Part shown: in pieces, positions 55,200-63,370 of the stretch
Position numbering within the stretch: the stretch's first letter is position 1
Layout: every line of letters starts with the position of its first letter
From: Clostridia bacterium
GTDB lineage: Bacteria > Bacillota > Clostridia > Christensenellales > Borkfalkiaceae
Reading direction: 5' to 3'
NCBI GenBank assembly: GCA_017407325.1
Contig: JAFQWV010000005.1
Location: 62,001-126,000 of the forward strand
Length of the DNA: 64,000 nucleotides
The notes under the pieces: generated by a model
Told to the model about the DNA's origin: nothing
Database searches by the model: none
Seen by the model: the letters and a program-made list of their open reading frames with translations, nothing else
Translations under genes and position numbers: made by a program

Positions 55200-55852
55200 T
55201 GTGGACTTTTATAGTTAACTGGTTCGTTAAAATTACGGCGTATATCCCCCAAAAAATAGTTTTTCGAACGAAGGTTTATTATCAGGACAAAAGCGCGCAA
55301 TCAAGAAAAATCAAAAAGCAAGCGATAGTCGTTTCAAATCACCGCTCGCTTATGGATTTTGCAATGCTTATGTTTTTGTTCCCTTTCAGAATATTAAGGT
55401 GCGTAGTTGCAGAGATAATGTTTAGAAAAAACTTTCTGTTTACCTTCTTTTTAAAGTCTATGGGAGCGATTAAGGTTGAGCGCGAAATTCACGATTTTTC
55501 GTTCTTGGAAAAATGCGAAAAACTGCTAGCGAAAAACCGCGTCGTAGAAATTTTTCCCGAAGCTCGACTTCCTAAAAAAGGCGAATCTTTACCACTTGAG
55601 TTTAAACCAAGCACTGTCTACCTTTCACTATCTAGTGGTGCGCCTATTATCCCCGTTTTTACCGACGGAAACTATTTTACTAAAAAGAGAAATCGCGTAA
55701 TCGTTGGCACGCCTTTTTACTCGCGCGAGTATTACGACGAAAGTCTTACGGAAAAAGAAAATATTCAGATTATAACGAATAAATTAAGAGAGAAGATTAT
55801 AGAACTTGAACATGAACTCAGCAGAAAAATTGAACGACAACACAAAAACTAA
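55199..55852 (+). CDS. PlsC-family 1-acylglycerol-phosphate acyltransferase
   Basis: 217 aa. Catalytic NHxxxxD motif SNHRSLMDF (His48, Asp53) and the second block EIFPEARLPKKGE with the acyl-acceptor Glu; PlsC uses acyl-ACP or acyl-CoA to acylate a lysophospholipid. Starts in the stop of the transporter gene (TAATG). Overlaps the next acyltransferase by about 40 nt in a different frame. Confidence 0.88.
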   Translation: MWTFIVNWFVKITAYIPQKIVFRTKVYYQDKSAQSRKIKKQAIVVSNHRSLMDFAMLMFLFPFRILRCVVAEIMFRKNFLFTFFLKSMGAIKVEREIHDFSFLEKCEKLLAKNRVVEIFPEARLPKKGESLPLEFKPSTVYLSLSSGAPIIPVFTDGNYFTKKRNRVIVGTPFYSREYYDESLTEKENIQIITNKLREKIIELEHELSRKIERQHKN

Positions 55853-56528
55853 AACTAAAGAAAAACCAAAGAAAAAGAAGAAAATCGGAAATTTTTTCTA
55901 CGATTTCGTTAAAGTTACAGGCGCAATCCCTACCCTTTTTTGGGCAAGAGTAAAAGTTATCGGAGCAAACGGCAAAAAGCCTAAGAAAATTAAAGGTGGC
56001 GTGCTTATTTCGTCTAACCACGTAAGCTTTCTAGACCCGATTATCGTGCATTGCGCGTTTTGGTATCGCCGTATTCACTCGCTTGCAACTACTGATTTAT
56101 ACAACACTAAAATGAAAGATTTTTTCTTTACGCGCATGCACTGCATACCCGTAGACAAAAAGAATTTCAGTATGCGCTCACTTCACCAAGTTTGCGACAC
56201 TTTAAAAGAAAATAAAGCTGTTCTGATTTTTCCTGAAGGTCAAGTAAACCGTAACGCAAATGAAATTTTATGCTTTAAGTCGGGCGCCGTGTTAATGGCA
56301 CACAAAAGCCAAAAGCCCGTTCTTCCTATCTTAATAATAAAAGCAGAAAAATGGTATAAACGTCAAGTCGTTTTAGTTGGCGAACCTATCGACGTTTATA
56401 AAGAGTGCGGCGAGCATCCCACCATGGAAGATCTTAACAAAATTAGCCAAAAAATTCACGACGAAGAAGCAAAACTTTACGAGTATTACCAAAGTTTAAA
56501 AAATAAGAAAAAGAAAAAGGATAAATAA
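55812..56528 (+). CDS. second PlsC-family acyltransferase
   Basis: 238 aa from ATG 55812; a TTG two codons earlier is possible. SNHVSFLDPIIVH (His-x4-Asp), a Lys-rich N-terminus, IFPEGQVNRNANE and FKSGAVLMAHK match lysophospholipid acyltransferases. Divergent from the preceding PlsC, so the pair may set different acyl positions or acceptors. Ends 2 nt before the next gene. Confidence 0.88.
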   Translation: MNSAEKLNDNTKTKTKEKPKKKKKIGNFFYDFVKVTGAIPTLFWARVKVIGANGKKPKKIKGGVLISSNHVSFLDPIIVHCAFWYRRIHSLATTDLYNTKMKDFFFTRMHCIPVDKKNFSMRSLHQVCDTLKENKAVLIFPEGQVNRNANEILCFKSGAVLMAHKSQKPVLPILIIKAEKWYKRQVVLVGEPIDVYKECGEHPTMEDLNKISQKIHDEEAKLYEYYQSLKNKKKKKDK

Positions 56529-56530
56529 TT

Positions 56531-58027
56531 ATGACGGTATTTGATAAATATACTGACGAAAAAACCTTATCAAAAATAGTTGACTACGACAGCGTTAGCC
56601 ATATGTGGCAAAGCGTTGTAAAAGAATATGCAACGAACGTTGCTGTCGTTGATAAAAAGGAATACACTTTCTCAGAAATAGAAGACGAGGTTGCTCGTTT
56701 TCGCGCTCTGCTTTCAGAAAAAGGCGCAAAAAAGGGCGACAGAGTGGGTATTTTTGCACCTAACGGAATCGAATTTGTAAAATCATACCTTGCAGTAACG
56801 ACTTTAGGCATGGTGGCGGTGCTTCTTCCCCCACACCTTGACGAGATGACAGTTTTTGGTTGTTCGTTAAAATTTTCACTATCTTTTCTTATTTATGATG
56901 AAACAACGAGCGACCGTATCGGGATTTTACAATCGAAAAACCCGAAGGTTACTTGCATTATTGATACGGAAACTTCTGAAAATAAAAAAGACCTTGTTTT
57001 AATGGATAAGTCGTCGCCTAGCACCGTTTTATTTACGGGTGGAACTACGGGAAAAAGCAAGGGCGCACTACTTTCTAACGGCGCGATTATGCGTGGAACT
57101 AAGAACGGTTGCTACGGTTTTAAAACCGTGTTTGAAGAAAAGTATTTCTTGGTTTTACCGCTTACACACGTTTTCGGGCTTGTGAGAAATCTTCTTACTT
57201 CACTGTACACGGGAAGTTCAATTTATATTTGCAAAAACAATAAAGAAATGTTCAGAGAAATCGCCGTATTTAAGCCTACTATGATGGTTATGGTTCCGGC
57301 ACTATGCGAAATGGCGCTAAATTTATCTAAGCAGTTTGGCAAAAATATGCTCGGTAGCGATTTAAAATACGTTATCGCTGGCGCAAGCCAAGTATCGCCT
57401 TATCTTATCACAGAATACAAGAAATTGGGGATTACCCTACTTCCGGGATACGGCTTGACGGAAAGTGCTAACCTTGTAAGCGGTAACCCTGAAGCTGAAT
57501 ACAAACCAAGCTCGGTAGGCTTTATCTACCCGGGTATGGACTGTAAAATCGTCGACGGTGAACTTTGGCTTAAAGGCGTCAATATGATGGACGGCTACGT
57601 TGGCGACGAAGAAGAAAACAAGATTGCCTACTCTGAAGACGGCTATTTCAAAACGGGCGACCTTGTCAGAATTGACGAAGAAAACTTTATGTATATCGTA
57701 GGTAGAAAGAAAGAAGTCATCGTTCTACCATCAGGCGAAAATATATCCCCACAAGAGCTTGAATCAAAATTCTACGCGCTTGACGCCGTTTCTGACTGTA
57801 TGGTATACGAAAATAACGGACTACTTGCCGTTCAGATTTTACCACGTGCATCAGTCTTAAAGACAAACGGTATTGAAAACGTTGAAGAATATTTTAAAAA
57901 GGAATTACAAAAAATAAACGAATCACTTCCAAGTTTTGCGCGCATTAACCGACTTGTTATTCGCCAAACAGACTTCGTTCGTTCAAAGAGTATGAAAATT
58001 GTGAGAGATCAAAATGACGAGAACTGA
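56531..58027 (+). CDS. acyl-CoA/acyl-ACP synthetase, AMP-binding
   Basis: 498 aa ANL superfamily. VLFTGGTTGKSKGALLSNG (P-loop) near residue 160, GYGLTESANLVSG, GYFKTGDLVRIDEENFMYIVGRKKE (hinge/ATP), and a conserved C-terminal Lys region (FVRSKSMKIVRD). Lacks its own carrier, and directly upstream of a free ACP that overlaps its end by 14 nt, so probably loads that ACP. Confidence 0.88.
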   Translation: MTVFDKYTDEKTLSKIVDYDSVSHMWQSVVKEYATNVAVVDKKEYTFSEIEDEVARFRALLSEKGAKKGDRVGIFAPNGIEFVKSYLAVTTLGMVAVLLPPHLDEMTVFGCSLKFSLSFLIYDETTSDRIGILQSKNPKVTCIIDTETSENKKDLVLMDKSSPSTVLFTGGTTGKSKGALLSNGAIMRGTKNGCYGFKTVFEEKYFLVLPLTHVFGLVRNLLTSLYTGSSIYICKNNKEMFREIAVFKPTMMVMVPALCEMALNLSKQFGKNMLGSDLKYVIAGASQVSPYLITEYKKLGITLLPGYGLTESANLVSGNPEAEYKPSSVGFIYPGMDCKIVDGELWLKGVNMMDGYVGDEEENKIAYSEDGYFKTGDLVRIDEENFMYIVGRKKEVIVLPSGENISPQELESKFYALDAVSDCMVYENNGLLAVQILPRASVLKTNGIENVEEYFKKELQKINESLPSFARINRLVIRQTDFVRSKSMKIVRDQNDEN

Positions 58028-58268
58028 AATTATTGAAAAACTCAAAGAAGTGCTTATTATGGCACTTGGAAATAACGCTGACGCGTTAGAAACTTGGACT
58101 GAAGAATCTTCGCTTACCACCGATTTAGGTCTTAATTCGGTTGGTATATTATACGTCGTTATCGCTATTGAAGAATTTTTCAATATTCGCTTTGATGACG
58201 TTGGCTTTAACGACTTTTCTACCGTTAAAAGCGTAATTGATTACATAGAAAAAAAGGTAAACGAATGA
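58014..58268 (+). CDS. acyl carrier protein
   Basis: 84 aa. Phosphopantetheine attachment in DLGLNSVGIL (Ser42), four-helix layout and acidic composition. Dedicated to the cluster rather than the housekeeping ACP, which would normally sit with fab genes. Overlaps the synthetase upstream and the PPTase fusion downstream (ATGA, 4 nt). Confidence 0.9.
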   Translation: MTRTEIIEKLKEVLIMALGNNADALETWTEESSLTTDLGLNSVGILYVVIAIEEFFNIRFDDVGFNDFSTVKSVIDYIEKKVNE

Positions 58269-59266
58269 TTTGGACTTTAAACGAGCCTTGCCGTGGCGAT
58301 ATGATAAGGGTAAAGCTTGGCAGTATTTATCATTACGGAATTTTTGTAAGCCCTGATGAAGTTATCCAATTTGGTTTGCCCCCTTCTGCGCGCCCAAACT
58401 TAAAAGACAGCGAAGTCGAAGTTTTATCGTCGGATATCGAAACCTTTTTGCAAGGTGGATTCGTCGAACGCGCAGAGTATGATAAAAAAGAGCGTAAAAC
58501 CATAAAAAGTGTAGAAGAAATCGTAAAAACTGCTAAAAGTCGTATCGGTGAAAAAGGTTATAGCATTTTATATAATAACTGCGAACACTTTTGCTATCAA
58601 GTTGTTTTTGGAAAAAGTTTTTCTTCGCAAACTGACAACGTGAGAAAACTCTTTCATAGCATGCCAATTTTAGACGTTTATATCGCAACTATTCCAGAAA
58701 ATGGCAAACTTGAAAAAGTGTACCCAAAACTTCGCCAAAAAGAAATTTCTGCGTGCAAAAACGAAACCGTTAAAAAGGAAAAGTATTACGCGTGGAAGCT
58801 TTTAGAATACGCACTTTTTCGAACTTTCGGACTAAAAATTCAAGACCAAAAATTCGAAAAAACAGATAACGGTAAATGGATTTGTGAGAATTTTGAGTTT
58901 TCTATTTCCCATTCATACTCTCAAGTCGCAGTTGCTATCTCTCGCGACAAGGTTGGCGTGGATATTGAACTTTTAAAGGCAAGAAAAACGGAAAAGCTTT
59001 CTGAAAAAATATTAACCGATACTGAGCTTGACGAATTTAACGGTTTATCTATAGACGAAAAAGACGAGTTTATCATTTTGAAATGGTCTGAAAAAGAAAG
59101 CCTTTTCAAAATGGCTGGTGACGGAGTTTTTTCGCCTAAAAGTCTATCCCCTTCAAAAGATTTAGTAAATTCGCAAATAATATCTTTAAACGGCGAGAAT
59201 TTTGCTTTGTCAATTTCAAGCAAGCACTTAAACAAACTTCGCCTTTACCAAAATATCAATCTATAA
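58265..59266 (+). CDS. LRAT-like domain fused to Sfp-type phosphopantetheinyl transferase
   Basis: 333 aa. Residues 1-135 look like an LRAT/H-rev107 domain of the NlpC/P60 superfamily: GDMIRVKLGSIYHYGIFVS (His23) and NNCEHFCYQVV (Cys106) give the His/Cys catalytic pair; these enzymes transfer acyl groups from lipids. Residues about 170-330 are an Sfp-type PPTase: FSISHSYSQVAVAIS, VGVDIE (Asp233, Glu235) and WSEKESLFKMAGDG (Trp274, Lys277, Glu278). The fusion links ACP activation with lipid acyl transfer in one protein. I know of no characterised fusion of this kind. Confidence 0.82.
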   Translation: MIWTLNEPCRGDMIRVKLGSIYHYGIFVSPDEVIQFGLPPSARPNLKDSEVEVLSSDIETFLQGGFVERAEYDKKERKTIKSVEEIVKTAKSRIGEKGYSILYNNCEHFCYQVVFGKSFSSQTDNVRKLFHSMPILDVYIATIPENGKLEKVYPKLRQKEISACKNETVKKEKYYAWKLLEYALFRTFGLKIQDQKFEKTDNGKWICENFEFSISHSYSQVAVAISRDKVGVDIELLKARKTEKLSEKILTDTELDEFNGLSIDEKDEFIILKWSEKESLFKMAGDGVFSPKSLSPSKDLVNSQIISLNGENFALSISSKHLNKLRLYQNINL

Positions 59267-59268
59267 TT

Positions 59269-60330
59269 ATGTCAAAAAAGAAATCAAAAAAGAAACTTAT
59301 TGCGGCAATACTTGCCACGACTACGGGTTTTAGCGGTCTTATGATAGGATCTTCTATCATTGCATACGACGCGTGCTTTCCTAAATTTTCAAGACCTGAC
59401 TATGCAATCTACGCAGGCAATTACTCTTACGAGTATTATAAAGACACCCTATATCGCGACGAGTTTTATTTCCCGTCAGACAAAAACGATTTATCAGCAT
59501 ATTTTTATCCGACAAGCTCTGAAACGGAAAAAGGTATGGTAGTTTTTGCACACGGTTTTAAGTCGGGTGCAGACGATTATTTGCCTATTATAGAATATCT
59601 AGTAAACAACTCTTACAGCGTGTTTACCTACAACGCTACCGGTGTTTACGAGTCGGGTGGCGATTCTCAAACGGGTATGTGCCAATCGCTTGTAGACCTT
59701 GATTATGCGCTTAAATTTATTAAAAATAGCGCGCTATATAGCGATAAACGCCTATTTTTACTCGGTCACAGCTGGGGTGGTTACGCGTGCGCTTCAGTTC
59801 TTGCGCTTCAAGATAACGTCTTAGCGTGCGCGCTTATTGCACCTATGTATAACGGTGCGACTATTATGCTGGAAAAAGGAGCAGAATACGTCGGTCCGCT
59901 TGCGTCAATGCCAAAACCGATTTTTTCAGCGTATCAAAATATTTTGTTTGGAAGCTACTCTAAGCTTAACGCTGTAAAAGGTATTAATTCAACTAATATA
60001 CCAGTCTTTATCGCGCACGGCGTAGACGACACGACAATAAGATATCAAACTCAGTCGGTAATTTCGCATAAAGATGAAATTACAAACGAAAACGTCACCT
60101 ACTACACTACAAAAGGAATATTCGGCGGTCACGACAGTATTTGGCACTCGCTTGAAGCAAACCTTTACAAACTCGAAGTTGAAAGCGAACTAAAACTTTT
60201 ATCTATGCAAAATAAAAAACTCTCTTACGAAAAGAAGGTCGAGTTTTATAAAACAGTCGATAATAGGCTTTATAGCGCGGTTAACGAAGATTTAATGAAT
60301 AAAATTTTAAGCGTTTTTGCTAGTGCTTAA
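59269..60330 (+). CDS. membrane-anchored alpha/beta hydrolase
   Basis: 353 aa. Basic N-terminus then one membrane segment (about 10-32), so the enzyme faces outward. VVFAHGFKSGADDYL (oxyanion region), nucleophile elbow LGHSWGGYA (Ser168), AHGVDDTTIRY (Asp about 251) and GGHDSIW (His about 288) complete the triad. Could act on lysolipids or esters entering the cluster's pathway. Starts 2 nt after the previous stop without a clear ribosome binding site, consistent with coupling. Confidence 0.85.
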   Translation: MSKKKSKKKLIAAILATTTGFSGLMIGSSIIAYDACFPKFSRPDYAIYAGNYSYEYYKDTLYRDEFYFPSDKNDLSAYFYPTSSETEKGMVVFAHGFKSGADDYLPIIEYLVNNSYSVFTYNATGVYESGGDSQTGMCQSLVDLDYALKFIKNSALYSDKRLFLLGHSWGGYACASVLALQDNVLACALIAPMYNGATIMLEKGAEYVGPLASMPKPIFSAYQNILFGSYSKLNAVKGINSTNIPVFIAHGVDDTTIRYQTQSVISHKDEITNENVTYYTTKGIFGGHDSIWHSLEANLYKLEVESELKLLSMQNKKLSYEKKVEFYKTVDNRLYSAVNEDLMNKILSVFASA

Positions 60331-60340
60331 AGGAGAAAAT

Positions 60341-60811
60341 ATGTATCAATGTAGAAAATGCGGAAAGCAACTTACTTATGAAGCAGAATATTGTAGCAAG
60401 TGCCTTGAAGAAATAAACGCTTCTAAAAAAGCAACTTCATCTGGCGAAATTAAACCTAAAAAACAAAAAGGTCGCGTTATGGACGGTTTTGGGCCAGCGC
60501 TAACCGGAGCGATTTTAGGCACTGTCGGTTTTTCACTTATAATGTTTTGTTTTATCGCTGCAGACTTAGCAGTTGGAACACGACGCAGTTTTATGCAAGT
60601 TAGTGCTTGGCTTTTGTGGGTTTTTGGTTTGATTTTAACAATTCCGTCAGTTATTCTCGGAATCAATTCTATTAAGTGTTTTGTAAACGCAAAACGAAAA
60701 AACCGCAAAAAACCTATCCCTGCTCTTATTATCGGTATAGATACGGTTGCCACTTCGGCAATGGCATCACTTTACTTGTTAATAGCACTTGCTGTATTAA
60801 CTGCTATTTAA
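60341..60811 (+). CDS. zinc-ribbon membrane protein, paralogue 1
   Basis: 156 aa from ATG 60341 (AGGAGA upstream). N-terminal ribbon CRKCGK...CSKC (residues 4-23), basic linker, then hydrophobic segments at about 55-78, 88-110 and 130-155, with PIPALIIGIDTVATSA. Related to the next three genes. Possibly DUF4190-like. Function unknown; position downstream of the lipid cluster may be incidental. Confidence 0.72.
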   Translation: MYQCRKCGKQLTYEAEYCSKCLEEINASKKATSSGEIKPKKQKGRVMDGFGPALTGAILGTVGFSLIMFCFIAADLAVGTRRSFMQVSAWLLWVFGLILTIPSVILGINSIKCFVNAKRKNRKKPIPALIIGIDTVATSAMASLYLLIALAVLTAI

Positions 60812-60860
60812 AAATATAATAAACGGCGTATAAGTCGATTAAACTAAAAGGAGAAATATT

Positions 60861-61487
60861 ATGCATTGTAGAAATTGTGGCAAAGAACTTGATACTGAAG
60901 CAGAATTCTGTAACAAATGTCTTACTAAGTTCGACGACTTCGGTGACGATGGCGAAAAAATTGTTGAAAACCTGGAAAACGAAAAAACTTTCAAGCAAAC
61001 TGCGACAGATTCATCTAACCAAAGCACACCTATAACTTACCAACAAAAAAATTCAACATCTTCTCAACCACAAGGCAGTATTATGGCAGGTTTTGGTTTA
61101 GCACTAACAGGCTCTATTTTAAGTGTTGTCGGCTTTACCTTAATTATGTTTGGATTTTCTATTGCTTCTATGTTAAATGAAGCCGTATTCGTCCCAGCTG
61201 AAACAATTAGTTATTTTGAATCAATTTTGAAAGATATGATTATTATAGCAGAAGAGAGTTTTGAAAGCTTAAAAACTACTGCTTGGTTTATGTGGATTTC
61301 TGGTTTAGGTGTATCTATTCCTTCACTTATATTCAGTATAAAATCTATTATACGTTTTGCAGTAGCAAAACGCAAAGATTTAAAAAGACCAATCCCTGCG
61401 TTTGCTATTGGAATTGAAACTATTGCGATGTTAGTTATTGTTTTATATTTTGTATTGGTATCGTTAGAGATGCTACTAAGTATTTAA
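60861..61487 (+). CDS. zinc-ribbon membrane protein, paralogue 2
   Basis: 208 aa. CRNCGKELDTEAEFCNKC ribbon, an acidic DDFGDDGE segment, a Gln/Ser linker and three membrane segments with PIPAFAIGIETIAML. First ~110 nt including the ribosome binding site are nearly identical to the gene at 61939. One ATAAGTCGATTA 12-mer is in the gap before it (60830). Confidence 0.72.
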   Translation: MHCRNCGKELDTEAEFCNKCLTKFDDFGDDGEKIVENLENEKTFKQTATDSSNQSTPITYQQKNSTSSQPQGSIMAGFGLALTGSILSVVGFTLIMFGFSIASMLNEAVFVPAETISYFESILKDMIIIAEESFESLKTTAWFMWISGLGVSIPSLIFSIKSIIRFAVAKRKDLKRPIPAFAIGIETIAMLVIVLYFVLVSLEMLLSI

Positions 61488-61557
61488 TCGACAACTTGTA
61501 ATAATTTTGAAATATTTATAAGCAAAAATATAATTAAACTAAAAGGAGATTTAAATT

Positions 61558-61908
61558 ATGTCAAAATCAAACGTTATGCTCGGCTTTGGTAAAGCCCTTG
61601 CATCTGTAATCGTAGGTTTCGTGGGGTATATTTTCACCTTCATTTCATTGGGTGTTACTGTTGGTATAAGTGAAAACGCAGGAAGTGGTTTCGAAGGAAC
61701 TTGTATAGCGCTCGTCTTATTTGCTCTCGCTCTAGTAGTAGTTTCTCTTGTATTTGGTATAATGTCAATTGGAACTTTTAGACAAAATAAGTCAAGCAAA
61801 AACGGAAAACCTATTCCAGCACTAGTTATGGGTATTGTTTCTGTGATAGTATCTTCATTAGATGCTTTCATTTTACTTATCAACTTCTTAATTATCTTTT
61901 CAATATAA
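61558..61908 (+). CDS. related membrane protein without zinc ribbon
   Basis: 116 aa. Begins MSKSNVMLGFGKALAS, aligning with the post-ribbon part of its neighbours (MAGFGPALTGTIL), and ends with PIPALVMGIVSVIVSS. So it is either a truncated paralogue lacking the N-terminal ribbon or a distinct short member. Three membrane segments. AAAGGAGAT upstream. Confidence 0.68.
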   Translation: MSKSNVMLGFGKALASVIVGFVGYIFTFISLGVTVGISENAGSGFEGTCIALVLFALALVVVSLVFGIMSIGTFRQNKSSKNGKPIPALVMGIVSVIVSSLDAFILLINFLIIFSI

Positions 61909-61938
61909 CAAATTAAAAACTATCAAAGGAGAAATATT

Positions 61939-62559
61939 ATGTATTGTAGAAATTGTGGCAAAAAACTTGATACTGAAGCAGAATTCTGTAACGAATGTCT
62001 TGCTAAGTTCGACGACTTCGGTGACGACGGCGAAGAAGTTGTTGAAAGTAAAAATGAAGTTGAACAAACTATAACTGACTCAACTTATTCTTACAGCTCA
62101 CAGGTAGCTTATCAACCGGAAAAAAGAACTCAAGCACAGCCTGAAGGCAGTATTATGGCAGGCTTCGGACCAGCGCTAACGGGAACTATTTTAAGCATTT
62201 TTGGAATAGTCTTTATAATGGTTACTTTTATCCTCTCAACTTCTTTAGGTGTTTGCGAAATCGTAACTGATGCGTTTATTCAAAACGCCCCTGCAAACAG
62301 CGACGTTTTATATTTAACTATTGACGAATTTAACGTACTTAAAGGCACAACCTGGATTATGTTTTTAATTTCTTTAGGCTTACTTATTCCGTCACTCATA
62401 CTTGGAATAAAATCAATAAAAACTTTCGTTAAAGCAAAACGCGAAGGTTTAAGAAAAAAGCCTATCCCAGCACTTGCTATGGGAATAGAAACGACGGCAG
62501 TTACCGGCTTTGGAATTCTTTACGCTTTTCTAACACTTATTATGCTATTACTTATCTAA
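61939..62559 (+). CDS. zinc-ribbon membrane protein, paralogue 3
   Basis: 206 aa. CRNCGKKLDTEAEFCNEC ribbon, acidic segment, Gln/Ser/Tyr linker and three membrane segments with PIPALAMGIETTAVT. Very close to the gene at 60861 in the first 37 residues but quite different afterwards. Confidence 0.72.
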   Translation: MYCRNCGKKLDTEAEFCNECLAKFDDFGDDGEEVVESKNEVEQTITDSTYSYSSQVAYQPEKRTQAQPEGSIMAGFGPALTGTILSIFGIVFIMVTFILSTSLGVCEIVTDAFIQNAPANSDVLYLTIDEFNVLKGTTWIMFLISLGLLIPSLILGIKSIKTFVKAKREGLRKKPIPALAMGIETTAVTGFGILYAFLTLIMLLLI

Positions 62560-62572
62560 AACACAAAAAATA

Positions 62573-62612
62573 GCGGTAATCGACCTATAGGTCGATTACC
62601 GCCTTTTATTTT
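62573..62612. terminator. bidirectional terminator between the ribbon genes and rsmE
   Basis: 15 + 15 bp perfect inverted repeat GCGGTAATCGACCTA / TAGGTCGATTACCGC followed by CTTTTATTTTT. It includes a near copy of the 12-mer. Confidence 0.88.
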
Positions 62613-63325
62613 TATAATTCACTTAAGCCACTCATAACGAGTGCTGTTAAGATTATCGAGCAGGTTTCTGCCCTTAAAATTCTTTTGCCAAGGTACACGG
62701 TTTTAAACTGTAAAGATTTTGCAAGTTCAAACTCTTTTTGAGAAAAGCCACCTTCGCTTCCTACGACTATCGCAGTCGAGCCGTCGATATTTTTTAAATC
62801 AACTTCTGTTTCGTCAGCAAACTCGCACGCAAAAAACTTGTTTTTATAATTGTTCGCAAAACTTAGCGCGCTTTCAAGGTCTTTTGCATATTCAACGCTA
62901 GGCGCGATTGCGCGTTTGCATTGCTTAGACGCTTCAACCGCAACCTTATTTAGCCTTGAAAGTTTGTTGTCGTTTATGTATGCCGACGAAAACTCGCTTG
63001 AAAAAACGACTATTTTCTTAACGCCAAGCTCGGTTGCTTTTTGCACTACAAGTTCCGTTTTATCCCCTTTAAGGTATCCGCAAATTAAAATTACGTCTTC
63101 TTGAGTTTCCGTTTCAGAAAATTTTTTATCGTAAACGCTTGCGATAAAATCTTTTTTATTAATCTTATCAACCTTTGCAAAATACTCGTACCCCGAATTA
63201 TCGCAAAGAATTATATCGTCCCCTTCTTTTATTCTTAAAACGTTTATAGCGTGACGAAATTCTTCGTCTGAAACAGTAACGAAATCTTCAATTTTATCCA
63301 CAAAAAATCTTCTTAAATCTGCCAT
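62612..63325 (-). CDS. rsmE: 16S rRNA m3U1498 methyltransferase
   Basis: 237 aa SPOUT enzyme: RRFFVDKIEDFV at the N-terminus, HAINVLRIKEGDDI in the PUA-like part, and the knot motif AIVVGSEGGFSQKEFEL, LGKRILRAETCSI. Methylates N3 of U1498 in the decoding region. The ATG lies 6 nt after a TATAAT, without a ribosome binding site, suggesting a leaderless message. Confidence 0.94.
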   Translation of the reverse strand: MADLRRFFVDKIEDFVTVSDEEFRHAINVLRIKEGDDIILCDNSGYEYFAKVDKINKKDFIASVYDKKFSETETQEDVILICGYLKGDKTELVVQKATELGVKKIVVFSSEFSSAYINDNKLSRLNKVAVEASKQCKRAIAPSVEYAKDLESALSFANNYKNKFFACEFADETEVDLKNIDGSTAIVVGSEGGFSQKEFELAKSLQFKTVYLGKRILRAETCSIILTALVMSGLSEL

Positions 63326-63331
63326 ACTTTG

Positions 63332-63360
63332 ATTATATCATTTTGAAAAACTAAAATCAA
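63332..63360 (-). promoter_or_regulatory. promoter of rsmE, implying leaderless mRNA
   Basis: Minus-strand TTGATT (63355-63360), 17-nt spacer, TATAAT (63332-63337), then six bases before the ATG at 63325. Confidence 0.7.
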
Positions 63361-63370
63361 CTGAATATGC

